This document shows, piece after piece, positions 28,501 through 39,239 of a DNA stretch of 64,000 nucleotides. This stretch comes from Nematostella vectensis (taxonomy: Eukaryota > Cnidaria > Anthozoa > Actiniaria > Edwardsiidae): the NCBI RefSeq assembly GCF_932526225.1, contig NC_064046.1, forward strand, positions 1,860,001 through 1,924,000. The letters run 5' to 3'. The position numbers and the translations under genes were made by a program. How positions within the stretch are numbered: position 1 is the stretch's first letter; the number at the start of each line of letters is the position of its first letter. The notes under the pieces were generated by a model that worked only from the letters and a program-made list of their open reading frames with translations, did no database searches and was not told the origin of the DNA.

Positions 28501-31500
28501 GCAACAATTTCATACAAAAGCAAGCAAGCATCAATCATGCGGATGAGCTAAGCTCCGGAAATTCACGATTGATGTTATTTCATCTTTACAAAATAAAAAT
28601 ATCACAAAAATCTCCCGCCGAGAGGTCGACTGATTGAGATCTGTTGCTAATAGCAGAGCTTTGTTGAGTTCACGAATGGCTACTTTAATTTTTGCGCATC
28701 GTCAGTTTCGACTACTTTTCGGGCTTTTGTTTTTCGCGCGCTTTGTTTAAACCTGCACAAGCCGGTTCTTGCTACTTACACGCCAAGTGCGACAGCGCAT
28801 TTCGTGACAGACCAAACAAATTGCGTGACAGATCAAACTCATTACGTGTCAAAACTAAACGAATTGCGTGACAGAGTCAAGGGCATTTCGTGACAGATCA
28901 AACTCATTACGTGTCAAAACTAAACGAATTGCGTGACAGAGTCAAGCGCATTTCGTGACAGATAAAGCAAATAACGCGACAAAACCATACGAATTGCGTT
29001 ATAAATCAAGTACATTACAGATTGCTCTGCCAATAGTTAAAAAAAGCTCTGTTCTTTGGTCATTTGAGCAATATGGGATGACTTCAGTCGCCTGTTGTTA
29101 CCCCACACAGCGGAAAGGGCGTCTTTATCATCATAACAACAATGACTGCTATTCGATAAGCTGGACATTTACACCAAAATTCACGATAACACTGATAAAC
29201 ATTATAGCCGTAAAGATTACCGGGATAACCCGGCACAAGATAATGCAATACAACACAGAATAACAACATAAAAGGACAACAACACACACAGACACAAAAT
29301 GTACAACAACCCCCCCCCCCCCCCCCATAACGAAACAAAACGTACAACACACAACGACACAAAACGCCCAACAACAAACACAAAGACACAAAAACACACA
29401 CAAAGACATACAAAGTACAGCAACGCACACAACGACACCGAAAGTACAACACACAACAAAACACACAACGACCTAAAACGTACAACAACAGATACGACAA
29501 AAAGACACACTGTGTTCTATAAGGCAAACACTACCCCAGCCATACTTCCACGATGACTTTACCCGTTTTACCCCAGCAACAAAAGCGATGACAGGAACAT
29601 GTCCGCGCACAAGGAAAGGTACCCCGACGTCCTTGCTTTGTTTTATGATGTTATAAATACATAAAAATACATCAAACTTTTTGTGCAGTTTTGAGCTGCA
29701 TAAAGTTTATTAAATAATTTGTGATTGCCCCGGCTTTCAAAAAAAGGAAGGAAAAAAAAAGAATACCTAATAGTAAGTGAAAAAGAGCTTTAGGTTTTAA
29801 AATTTGTTAAAAAGCTTTCCAAGGTTTGCGAAAGTGAAATATAATGAAATCTGACTAATATAATATGATTGCCAAATGCCTGGAAACATATAAATAAACC
29901 TTAAATGAAAACACAGATTCATATAAAGAGCAGCATTTAAGTGCCAAGGAAAACAAAACAGATTTTCCTATGGTTTATATTATAGCTATTTTCATATGGC
30001 AAATTGAGGGCTTAATTGCTGCAGATAATAGCACAACAGTCTAAAAGCCAACCAGTAAGCGATTATTAAGTCTAAACTTGACTAGCCACAGGGCCAAGAC
30101 GTGGACATCTTGTCATAGCAGTGAGCCAGAGAATGCCCCATCGATATATTACCACAGGCCAAACAGACCTGTTTTGAGAATAAATATATAAAAGAGATGA
30201 TTGGACATGCAAAGGCATACCTTTGAGAGAGTGTATCACAGCATTTGGCATTACATAGGAAGTGTGCTGTGTACTGAAGATTTGGAACAGTCAAACCGGA
30301 GATTTAAAATGGAGGACAGTTTTATAGTAGAGATAAACCATTGCTTCTCACATTAGAATAATTTCTCAGAGGTCAGAACCCTTGTCAAATAGCACATCTT
30401 TTAAGAGTGGGTCTTGATACAGGATTGAATTACAATAAATAATTATTCTGTCATTGATAAAGTCATTTGCAGTCATTTGTAGTATCAAATTTCACCATAC
30501 AAAGACTAGCAAAAAAAAAACATGAGCGAATAAAATTGCTAATGCAGCGTTAAGCCAAATGCCAAATAAAGTTTGAAGATAGGAAGTCTTTGACTTCAGT
30601 GACAACACAAGACAAAATTTCGGAGAGGAGAAGGAGTAAGAAAAACGTCAATTTGACATGACCTTATCAGATCATTTGTTCGCTGTTTTTTTTATGAAAT
30701 AAAATGAATAATTTTCTTAATATTTCTAAGGCTTCTAAAATTCTTAAGCAAAGACGTCACTCAAATGTGTATTTATAAGTAAACACAACGTCTAATATTA
30801 ATTTGTTTTCATAGCGCATTCAGAAACGTCTTTGCATTGCAAAAGTTAGATTAAATTAATTTCTATCCTCGAAAAACATCGATTAAAAAGAAAAGCCAGC
30901 GACAAGGAAATAACAACATGAGAAAATTGCAACTAGCTTTTTAAATTTGCCTTTCGATAAATCAATATTGTTTTGAGCCGTCAAAATCTGTGTCTTTGGA
31001 TACAAGAGGATCAATGGCTGTCAAACAAATATTCGTTTCAATGACCCACGAAATTAGTTATTGACAAGCTCACAGATATTAGTATTCTTCACAAAAATGT
31101 AAAGCGAATATCAATTTAAGATATTAAATTAGGCTTCACTTTCAAAAATATTTCACGCCATGGGAGATTTAATTCTAAACTGCATTGTAACGTTATCATA
31201 ATTCAATTAAAACAATAAAAACACCAAAACAAAGCAAAAACATGAATGAAAAAATTTATTCTGAAATAATAAAAAGGTTTTTACTACACTTTTTGCATGC
31301 CTCCTTTTTTAAGGTGCTTTTTTGACAATTTTTCAAAAATAAATACCCCAAAATTGGGGTAAAAACATAAAGTTTGATTTATCGTTTGCGGTAATTTTAA
31401 GAAACCCTTTAAACATTTTCACCTCGCCGGTTTGCGCCGGTCACGAACAAATAATTATCTCACGCATAGAAAAAGTTTCCTTGTTTTCTCACGGAACTAT

Positions 31501-32735
31501 ATTATATTCAAACGGGATGCTCTCGATAAATCCGTACTTTATTTATGCAAATGAGTCAACAAAATACGGATTCCGCTTGGGATTTTTATCATTTGTAGAC
31601 AAAAGAGATATATCAATGCTCAAAGTTTTGGTTTGGTGTGGAAGCCATTTAAGTGTTCCAGCTTGACTTAAAACAATTCTACAGAGGATAGAAAAACTAA
31701 TACCTTTAGAGTTTAACCGGCTATAAAAGTAACATAACGCGGCTGGTTGAAATACCACACTCAATCGAATAGACAGTTAGATGCCGTGGACTCGTAGGAA
31801 TTGATCCCTTCCCGACTGTTTATGTAACTACGACCTACAACGATCTAAATGCTAGGATATTAGCGAGGGGTAGATGATATTTTAGACTGGTGTGTTGCTC
31901 GAATTATTACCGCGGCTAATGACAGTTGCCAAGCTAAAAATTTTGGATGGAATTAGACTTAGGTTAGAGGTTGCCCCATTCACTATAATGCTCGTTGCAT
32001 TGACTTTAAATTTAAAGGATCTGGGCCTATTGCGAGACAGGGTTTAATAACATTGTTTCTGGGCTAAAGCAATCTACACGTATGATACTAAGGCTAGAAA
32101 AAACTAATGAACATTCTTACCTATGCAGTTGTGAACGCGAACAGACAACGATGTACGTAGAATAATTGTGTTTTTGCGGCTGTAAATAGAAGAAAATCAA
32201 GCATATCAGCTGAATCGGGAGATACGGTAGACCACGAAATGAGCAGCACACAAAGAATAGAGTGCCCCCTCTTCAGAAACAATTCAGATATCCAGTTAAC
32301 CCTACCGCTAGCCCTGACGCCGCAAAACACAATTCCGTGTCGAAATCCTTCAGATTTACAGTACAAACCTGTCTAGAAATCCCTCGAGCAGGTCCGCCTG
32401 CTCTTCCAAGGTATTTTCCAAGTCCAAATAGCAGCCATTGTGCGAGAGCTGTAATGAAACGTCGTCGATCTGTGATATTAAAACACGCAGAGAAATTAAA
32501 TATCGCGCACTATGAACTCGCTCACAACATCGAGCGAAAACCGTGAAGTAAACAAGATCAGTGCAGCACATACAGCGTGCGGCGCGCACAGAAGCCGATG
32601 AAGTCCGTCTACTTGCTGACAGAGCGGGATATTTAGGTGGAAAGTATATGTCGGTGGTCTCGTGGGTTCCGGGAAATTTGTGCTGGCGAATGGATCCGTG
32701 TCGTCTAAATACTGGACTTTACAAGTTAACGCCAT
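7558..32735 (-). CDS. FHOD3: FHOD-type formin (FH1/FH2 domain-containing protein), complete, 26 coding exons
   Basis: Actin-nucleating formin of the FHOD1/3 (Fhos) family. Exons 5'-3': 32574-32735, 32369-32469, 32121-32179, 26657-26724, 26027-26132, 25340-25434, 24338-24449, 22451-22548, 21239-21322, 20505-20564, 20255-20319, 18708-18745, 18134-18404, 16796-17100, 14456-15225, 13614-14168, 13130-13294, 12455-12637, 12065-12184, 11122-11283, 10655-10770, 10051-10125, 9385-9442, 9086-9220, 8007-8295, 7558-7643. Total 4338 nt, 1445 aa, all phases agree. N-terminal [10 protein letters not shown] and a DID/FH3 armadillo part (about 110-340, [22 protein letters not shown]). Low-complexity middle (340-800). 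Coiled coil and [10 protein letters not shown] (800-862). FH1 polyproline (about 892-924). FH2 (about 926-1320, [39 protein letters not shown]). Basic C-terminal autoregulatory tail [12 protein letters not shown] (1414-1425); S1417/T1421 match the spacing of ROCK-target residues known in human FHOD1. Start: family-like [12 protein letters not shown]1 versus FHOD3 cannot be separated. All introns GT-AG except one GC-AG. Confidence 0.96.
8497..8960. repeat. GAT/GGT trinucleotide-rich microsatellite
   Basis: Imperfect GATGATGGT repeats lie in the intron between formin exons 24 and 25. They leave long open frames on both strands that translate to Asp/Gly, Met/Val or Ile/Thr runs. Treated as low-complexity DNA, not genes. 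Confidence 0.9.
9763..10050. repeat. 32-bp minisatellite, nine units in register with the exon 22 donor
   Basis: Units start every 32 bases (9763, 9795, 9827, 9859, 9891, 9923, 9955, 9987, 10019). The next register point, 10051, is the last base of formin exon 22. On the minus strand units read GTCATGAACAG then GTCAGT (or GATCAG then GTCAGT); the real junction is GTCATGAACAG then GTATGT. Degenerate units continue upstream to about 9600. Confidence 0.95.
10160..10392. repeat. 58-bp minisatellite, four copies
   Basis: CGGCTTAACATGCGCTGATA recurs at 10173, 10231, 10289 and 10347 (period 58), almost without mismatches. It sits in the formin intron just upstream of the exon 22 acceptor (minus sense). 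Confidence 0.95.
10811..11101. repeat. Cluster of seven CACGTG palindromes in a formin intron
   Basis: CACGTG occurs at 10811, 10874, 10950, 11004, 11015, 11083 and 11096, with related GATCACGC/GGCACGTA variants between. The 12-mer TGGTGCGCTGCA occurs in exon 20 and again in this intron (around 10970), so the block may be a decayed tandem repeat that included the exon end. CACGTG is also the canonical E-box bound by bHLH factors; regulatory function is only a possibility. Confidence 0.7.
12969..13103. repeat. 28-bp minisatellite, five copies
   Basis: Units like GCGTGACTCGTGATTGCGTT start at 12969, 12997, 13025, 13053 and 13081. The array ends about 20 bases inside the intron from the exon 17 donor (GTAAGT, minus strand). 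Scattered half-units occur around 12770-12810. Confidence 0.9.
15724..15880. mobile_element. Foldback element family 2, copy A
   Basis: AATACACCAAAAACTGGAAT and its inverse ATTCCAGTTTTTGGTGTATT flank a short centre; stem about 60 bp with mismatches. The flank TTCACGAACACGACTATTTG matches the copy at 61704. It lies in the formin intron between exons 14 and 15. Confidence 0.8.
17828..18112. repeat. 48-bp minisatellite, six copies
   Basis: TACGTCACGCAACACCATAC recurs every 48 bases from 17828 to 18068. The array ends about 20 bases from the exon 13 donor. Because the period is divisible by three, several frames stay open on both strands, which yields repetitive spurious ORFs. Confidence 0.95.
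18836..20234. repeat. ~101-bp minisatellite with four-unit higher-order structure
   Basis: About 13 units share ACCACAGGGATCC, TTTATCAGGGGCC and AACCTACTAGCTCCAGCACA. Diagnostic variants (GGGGGGCGCT; GGGGCGCGCT; CCCCCTTT with AAACAAGC; CCTCTTT with GGCTTTCTC) repeat in order A-B-C-D from 18899 and again from 19305, then A-C-D-A-B to 20213. It fills the intron between formin exons 11 and 12. Confidence 0.95.
20620..21205. repeat. ~96-bp minisatellite with internal ~16-bp subrepeats
   Basis: Units contain GTCAATCACATGTCCTGTCG, GCAGTCTATCACACTGCC and TATCAATCAAACCTCCTGTC, repeated about six times with shorter GTCAATCA subunits. It lies in the formin intron between exons 9 and 10. Open frames through it (up to 189 codons) are repeats, not genes. 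Confidence 0.95.
21323..21656. repeat. 22-bp minisatellite abutting the exon 9 acceptor
   Basis: About 15 units of GACACGCAAAACACACGGTC plus AT. On the minus strand the intron ends GTGTGCTTTGCGTGTTCAG, one unit-derived stretch plus AG, so the pyrimidine tract of exon 9 is made of this repeat. Confidence 0.95.
22445..22450 (-). other. Non-canonical GC 5' splice site of formin exon 8
   Basis: Exon 8 ends in CTCGTCAACAAG and the intron begins GCAAGT. No GT donor keeps the frame here, and the conserved protein runs TLVNK straight into exon 9 ([13 protein letters not shown]), as in other FHODs. The AAG|GCAAGT context is typical of genuine GC-AG introns. Confidence 0.85.
24195..24330. repeat. Dispersed repeat shared with 1165-1300
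   Basis: ATACCAAAGAAAAGGCTACA then TTCTTAGTAACAGG and TCGGCCAAGCATT matches the transporter-intron copy. It ends just before the donor of formin exon 7. Confidence 0.5.
27217..27480. repeat. Minisatellite of GCGGACAGCTATACTAACG units
   Basis: Short units (CGGACAGCTCTACTAACGAA, ACACTCTCGAATG, GCTGACGACTAAACACTAAT) form a higher-order block of about 110 bp that is repeated twice almost exactly. It lies in the long formin intron 3. Confidence 0.9.
28780..29015. repeat. ~22-bp minisatellite with a ~65-bp superunit
   Basis: Repeats of TTGCGTGACAGATCAAACTC, TTACGTGTCAAAACTAAACG and TTTCGTGACAGA alternate. One superunit is duplicated almost exactly. It lies in formin intron 3. Confidence 0.9.
29278..29505. 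repeat. AC-rich simple repeat with a 20-base poly-C tract
   Basis: Imperfect ACACAAAACGTACAACAAC units are interrupted by a C-run near 29308-29326. Open frames on the minus strand are Cys/Val-rich artefacts of the repeat. Confidence 0.9.
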
Positions 32736-33010
32736 CTTCGCTGTAGCCAAATCAACAGACTTTCCAGTACTAGGCCTCCGCGCACGCGCACTACGCTGGG
32801 ACTCGGCTCGCTGCTGGGGGTCCGTCTCCGTCCCACGTGACTTAGCGACATGGCCGCAGTGTTTCTCACGGCACCCTCTGCGAGACCGATACTGAGATTC
32901 CGTCATCGAATATCGAGTACATTCACTCCGTGGTCCTTTCGACGCCGTCCTAGTCTCATTGTACGCTTATCACGTAGCACTGTCTGAGATGGACACTGCG
33001 AAAAGCGATC
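32736..33010 (-). promoter_or_regulatory. Probable formin 5' UTR and promoter (CpG-richer segment)
   Basis: The segment immediately upstream of the formin start is noticeably richer in GC and CpG (for example CCGCGCACGCGCACTACGC) than its surroundings. The frame stays open upstream to an ATG at 32906, but conservation starts at MALTCKVQ. Start site and extent are inferred; no TATA box was seen. Confidence 0.4.
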
Positions 33011-36000
33011 TACTCGCCGACGAAGCCATTAGAACACTGTCCTCGCTGACTAAAACTGAAACTAAATCCGCATAGTCCGAGCCTCATTATCTATGGCAGG
33101 TGATCTAACCAATTACTGTACGACTGCGCTTTGTCCACGCTAGATAAACTCCACTAAAGGGGTGTGATAATATTCGAACTGTTACCGAGATTGACACATA
33201 TCAATCAAACCCCAAATCCCTCTATTGAACCTTCACAAAACTTAGCTTTTTATTTGCGGCGCAACACAAGGGAACACGATGGGACTGCTGTGGTATCACC
33301 TGTGGGCTTTAAAGCTATTAAGAACCCTCAAAGAGCAACAGGCTTATTTGAGAACACACTCAAACCTTGTGACGTCACCTATCCAGTTGGCATGGCAGTG
33401 TGGGCGATTATGCGAGGAATGCACAGAACGCTAGGCCAGTAACCATAACTCCGTCCACGGCGCCCAAACTTCCGTTTTATGTTATCAACTCGATCAAGAC
33501 ATCCACGACCCATCAAAGCTGAGCCAAAAAAATGTCTGAAATAATATCTGCTATATGCACAAGGAAGGAAGCTTTAGTGTAAAAATTCATTGTTTTGAAC
33601 CGTGGATTAGTGTTTAATGAGGCGTTTTGAAAAGGCTAATTAACAAAACATAATACAGAGTGAATTCTAAGAGAGGCTTTTGAGTAGTTCGTCTAGCGGC
33701 TAAAAGTGTTATCAAACGTCAAACCAGCACGATAAATGAATAGTTGTTTTGGGGAATTCATATTCTGTCAAGCGAAAGTATGCCTTTTAACAAGTTCTGT
33801 TTACATTATTTATTTACTGCTAGAATCAACGCCTGAAGCCTACGTCAGATCCACGGACGGCATAACTTAAGTTCATCTTGAGAGTATGTTACGAGATCGT
33901 AAGGTTTGACGTTTCCTCAAGCCCTCAAGAGCCGACATCCATTGGTCGTGAGCCTGGCACTGGATGCACAAAGCGTGTCGATCACGTAAGCGTGAAAATT
34001 TCGAGGGAGGGGAGGGATAGGAAAGATGCAAAAGCTATATTCTCGATCCCAGCCAGCCGTGGTTACGTCCAACGCGGCTGAGAGGATCGCGGGCACACCA
34101 AGACCTGTAAACAACTAGAACTAAGCTGACACGAGAGCATGATTGACGTTTGGTGCGTTTGATTGACATTTAATATTGCGTTCTCCTTGATACATACCAA
34201 TCTATCTGTTGACAAAAAAAAAAATTATGCGCCATTTTTCCATCTATTAATGGAGCCGGTAGACCTCTTGATTTTAGATAACAGTAGATTTGAACGCACC
34301 CAAAGTTTGACCTCAATCGAACGTGGTCAAACTTTACGCAACATCCGCACTATCCAGCACTTGTCAACATAATGTTCAGAAAGAGCCAGCAAAGCTTTTT
34401 GGCCATGCTCGAATTGCTGTCTTCGACCAAGAAAAGCCTCTGTGTCTCCAATGGCCTTTTGCCATGTTGGCGCTGATTACATGGGCCTTGACACAACATA
34501 TTAAACACGAGATTCCGCTGTAAAAGGGATAGCTCCTCTCACCCCCGGGCTCAAGAACAATCAGTTATCAATCAGCCGTCAATGAGTAAACATGTCAGGA
34601 AAATTGCTCTGAGCGCTAAATTCAAATTTCATACTCTAAACCAAAATAAATATCATTCCTAGACTTGTCCATCTAAAAAAGTGTCTATCTATCGTAAAAT
34701 AATGCTATACCAAGCTGTGTGCGCTCTAAAATACAAGCATTTTCATCACAGCGCAGAAATAATTCTGCAGATGGGTTAGATTATGGGTAGCGCAAAATTT
34801 AAAGTTGGAAAGCAAATAACTTATCAATCTCTTAACACAACTGTCTTGTTACCTGTGCAGAAATAGTTTTATTCCAGCCGACTTAGGCTCAGAGATAATA
34901 AATTTTACAGGAGACTTGTAATTTTCCCTTTCATAGCGGAACCTCGTGTTTAATCAATGGCTGTCGTTTTTCTAAATGGTCTAAAAGAGCCTGGAGCGAG
35001 GACGCGGGAGCCCTGTGATATTCTCAAACGTTAGGGACTACGCTCCATTTCCAAGATGGTTGCCTGCAAAATCGTAGTAAACACGAATTCCTGTAAGTTT
35101 ACGTGGAAATTCTCGACTTACAAAGCTCTGGAGCGATAAAAAAAAGCGAAAAAATGATTGAAGCAGACTCGACATGACGAAAAAACCTGGAAAATTCGCA
35201 ATTCGAGATAGAGAAAGAAGACACAATTTCTTACAATGATCATCGGTTGCTTGTATTCCGGACTGATTAACTCATTGACTCCTGGCTATTTTTGAGCTGA
35301 ATTTACAAAAAACAGACTGAAAACAGATACCTCCCCCCCTATTCTGAGTTTTATACAGCCCGTCAAAGTCAAACACAGCTGCACCTAGTCAGCGGTATCC
35401 AAGCTTTCCAACAGTGCTTTGCGGTCCCCACTTTTAATCCCTCGTCGTTGTGCTGAAGCCAGCACAAGTTGATGGTTGCTTGTATTTTTCATCAAAAATA
35501 CAGCTATGAGCATATTAGGAGAGTGTCTCAGGACATCATGAAGTCTTTTGGGGCATAATTGAGTGCTTTGCTTATGGATATTTGCAAGCAAAGGTAGATT
35601 CTTGGTGATTTTTCCTTGTTTGGCTTTGCCTGGATAAGAAAATAATTTTCTAATGAATCACCACAGCTCTCCTAAATGCTGTCTTTTCTGAAACCAAATT
35701 GATTCCAAAATTGTTTACACTGCTATTCTGGGTCTGTATGACCTGGAATTGATTTGTTTGGCTTCGGGGGAAAAGACTTATAAAAAACCATCTGACTTTG
35801 GGGAAAGGAGTGTTGACTGGCCCTCCCCTCGTGAATGTTTCCCTGGATCTCCCAGAATGCTTTTCAATCCGTAAAGGCATCTTCGTGGTTTTACAAGCCT
35901 TCAAGGAGTGGACATTGTGTTTTGAGGCCATGGAAATGAACCTGGAGGATCGGAATAAAGGTATCTATTTGTGTCTTGAGCTGTGTTTGCTGATCTCTCT

Positions 36001-36379
36001 CCCTTGTGTTGTATTTTGAGCGTTTTATTGAGAGGGGTGATTCTGCTTTTCTTTCCTTGTTCGATTTGAAATTTGTCAAAGAACCTGTGCTATTATTTTG
36101 AGTAGTTGCCAACACCTTGGTTGGATACATATTTTCAAGATCATTTATCCCTTAGACTGATGCCTGAGTATCTTTATCTTGTGTTTAGTTTGCATTTATG
36201 ATTTTTTTGGGTTGTGGGTACTTCCCAAAGCCGGTACAGGCCGGTTGAGGCGTCAATGTGTTAACGTGAGGCCGAAATGCACATACCCAGATTTTTGCTT
36301 TTTACGATATTTTTTCCTTGATCGTTCGCACACTATACTATAAATACCACTCCCCCATCCGATTCAGTTTCTTTTGCTC

Positions 36380-36480
36380 CGACGAAGAGCTAACGCTCGA
36401 AACGTCAGCGCAATCACTGTTTCACAGAGGCGTTCAACATACTTCTTCATCCTTGTGTTGATACACAGCTCGTAGCCTTA
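36380..36480 (+). mobile_element. Possible 3' remnant of a non-LTR or Penelope-like retroelement
   Basis: The sequence GACGAAGAGCTAACGCTCGA then AACGTCAGC would read SDEELTLETSA. From memory, this kind of tail follows reverse-transcriptase ORFs in many marine invertebrate repeats. No RT domain is present here, so only a remnant could be involved. Confidence 0.35.
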
Positions 36481-36947
36481 TTTTCTGATGAAGCGCACGA
36501 GAAAATCCACCTTACATCATGAAAAGCGACGGACTAGAGCATTGGTTGCCAACAAAGAAGGACTGAAATTAGTCCGAAATAATTGTATACTCCTTCTATG
36601 TTTTGGTTTCTCATTATAATCTTCATATACACTTAAACCAAAGGCATCATAGGATTCATAGAGCATTTAGCTTAAATATAACAAACAGTATTTGCGTATT
36701 TTTTTTTTCTTAAACGCCTTGTTTGTGAAACAGAGTAATTGCGCTGACATTTATAACGGCTGTAATGACTCGCGCATCCAAAAGGAGAACATACAGAATC
36801 ATATCGTATATGTATCATCGTAATATAATCAATCGTATATATATCATTTGAAAATCAGTCAACGCAACCCACGGTAATTAAAAAAGACTTAAATGGTTTT
36901 TTTTCTAGACTGTGTAGCGAGACATTGAGTGAAATATCTGCTAGCAT

Positions 36948-37113
36948 AGTCTACTTGCAGGCGGTACTTGGTGTAATCGTCGCGAAAAACTCGCTCATCG
37001 GGCGCCGTTTTTGCGCTCGCCCAAAGGAACCACACAAGATGATGCGCCCGATCACCGAACTATGAGCGGGTTTTCCGCGATGATAACACCGAGTACCGCC
37101 TGCAAGCAGGCTA
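36948..37113. mobile_element. Foldback MITE, family 1 copy A
   Basis: Arms of about 75 bp: CTTGCAGGCGGTACTTGGTG near the left end and CACCGAGTACCGCCTGCAAG near the right end, with AAAACTCGCTCAT / ATGAGCGGGTTTT inside. No coding capacity. A related copy is at 44731-44929. Confidence 0.8.
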
Positions 37114-38020
37114 TACAAGCAGAGCTTTAATTTCTCCTTGTCTTTAACACTTTACTTACCAATTCGCGTTTCGGGGTTTTTCGTGTTGTTCGTTTGTATT
37201 TGTGCCGAGAAAAACATAAGTACATTAACCTGTTAACCATCTTTAGGTCGCGCACATTTCAGCATATATTTCAGTTTGCTTTTCTCGTTTTTAAGCACGA
37301 AAAATGTCATATGCACGTGCGCGACAGATCACAAGAGTACAAGAGGCCTAAAGACAGCAAAACTAAGTCTAGGTCACATCGTCCTGTGCATGATGACAAA
37401 ATGACCACACTATAGCAACAGACTAGTTCCCAAGAGACGAAAGCGTAAAAAAGACCTCGATATTTGTCAGTCTTACATTTCAGTGAGCTGTGCGTGGCGT
37501 AACCGACTAAGACAGGCCTGGGATCCTGGTTATTGCCTCCCCATTAATGCGCGGGTACCTCAGGTTGCTTTGTGTTGTACAGTCCGCTAGATAGCGGTGC
37601 TGGGGCCGGTGCTTAGCCGTAAAGCTTTAATAGCTGCCATTACGGCGTTTCAGCGTTGGTCTGGAAGTATGGCATTTTTTCTCAGTTTATTTGATCTGAG
37701 GAGGTTCGATCCTCGGGCAATTGGCTCTACCTTTTTTTTAATACTTATCAGTACTTTTTATGGCTTTATCTCTCTTTTTTTCATGTCTTTCCTGTTCTCG
37801 GTACTATATCATGCACTAGAGAGGATTTACCGACGGGTCTGCGCACGGTTATACATTCTTTAATAGGAGAAAATTGCTTCCTTGACGGCCGACTAAGTGC
37901 TCGCTTCTCTACCGCCCACCCCTACGCGACTGGTTTGATTATCCTTCTTCACCTATCCGTGTTTTAAATACAATCGAACAATCCCTGGTTTCACTTTGTT
38001 ATATTGAGAGCTAGGGAAAA

Positions 38021-38353
38021 GCCTCTGTGAGCAGGGTAATCAAGTGACATCAGATTACATAAAAAGAGACTTGCGCAAAGAGATCACGTGACCTTTCTGG
38101 GTGGCAAATTCAAAACAAAATTATCACAGAAATAACTGCCCCCATATAACCAGAGAACGACGAAAAAATAAAATCTTTAAATAAAACTAAACCCTTTCTG
38201 AAAACAAAGAATTCTGGCCTTTTTTCGTAAGAGCTGAATAAGTTGCTTTTTGTTGCTGTTATTTTTCCGCTAAAAGACTGAGCGCGCGCTAGTTTGTCAC
38301 TCAAAAGTCACGTGATCTCTTAGCGGAAGTTTCCTATTACCCTCACAGGCCAG
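38021..38353. mobile_element. Inverted-repeat element with CCTGTGAG ends
   Basis: The left end CCTCTGTGAGCAGGGTAAT pairs with the right end ATTACCCTCACAGGC. An inner pair AGAGATCACGTGACCTTT / AAAGTCACGTGATCTCT is also inverted. Total about 330 bp, no coding capacity: a non-autonomous DNA transposon is likely. Confidence 0.6.
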
Positions 38354-39239
38354 ACAAGCAAGAAGGTGGTGATGTTATTGCTAGGCCAGTAATCGATGTC
38401 GATATACGCAGTACTAGACTCCATAGTCAGCTTCGGGTACCCTGGGCGAGGACACAGGCATGAGAACGAGGTCGAACAATATCGGCGGGAGAAATCCCTG
38501 CCGCCCAACCCCCCCCCCCCCCCCCCCCCCCTTCGCCGGCCCTGCTGCGCCTCGCGCCTGTGGCCTGGGCCGAGGATGACAAGCAGTCGCCGCTGTGTCG
38601 AGCGAATCCACTTCTCTGCCCAACATATATATATATATACGGCGGCGAGTGCTTGTAGTCTAATACAATAAAACAGTGTGAATGACGGCGTTGGTGTGAG
38701 AAGGGGTCCAGCATTTTCTTCTTTTTCTTTTTTGGCGCAAAACATCAGAAAGACAGCTGGGTCTCCGAGCAGAGTGCGCCCGACTATTGACTTGTGACGT
38801 CATGCGCCTCGCGAACTCTAGTCTCCATTCTAAGAAACAAAGGCTATGCGTTCATAAATAACAACAGAATCTAAAAAATGTTTTTGAATTCTAAGATAGC
38901 TAGTGATGTGTCCTATTGTACTTTCTAATTGGTTAATTTCATTAAGAATAACTTAATATTTATACCATTTACAATGTGTGTACCATTTTTAGCCAGGATT
39001 TTGCGCTAATGGCTTCATTCTTACACAGAACTTCATTCTTATACAGAACTATTCTTTTTTTCTTAATTTGACTGATTTCTCCCAGTCGAGTTTTATATTG
39101 TCTATTAACACCTTGCATCAATGGAGTCTAAATTAGTCTCCTAAAAATAAAATTCGTTAACACCTAGTGTGGTGAGGGAAGCAGTTGTGAGTCCCGAAAC
39201 ATAAAACGCCAGCGGAGATTCTTGCATGAACTTGGACCA

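Larger units (their letters stand above)
33011..39239. other. Intergenic region; repeats but no gene recognised
   Basis: Short open frames on both strands (such as 33164-33442, 35798-36019, 37597-37863) have no recognisable domain and no supporting exons. The stretch holds two inverted-repeat elements (36948, 38021), a retroelement-like tail (36380-36480) and poly-C runs near 38510-38531. Confidence 0.5.

Noticed and set aside
29084-29527. Cys/Val/Phe-rich minus-strand ORFs
   Set aside because: Translation of an AC-rich simple repeat plus a poly-C tract.
32736-32906. Upstream in-frame ATG extending the formin by 57 codons
   Set aside because: The extension is low-complexity Arg/Ser; family conservation starts at [16 protein letters not shown].
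33164-33442. 92-codon plus-strand ORF
   Set aside because: No domain, no flanking splice-supported exons; consistent with a random open frame.
35798-36019. 73-codon plus-strand ORF followed by a donor-like GTATCT
   Set aside because: No recognisable family, non-ATG start and no partner exons found.
37597-37863. Hydrophobic plus-strand ORF and a GGTTCGATCC B-box-like motif nearby (37706)
   Set aside because: No cloverleaf could be folded and the T-stem mispairs; the ORF has no family. At most a decayed tRNA-derived SINE.
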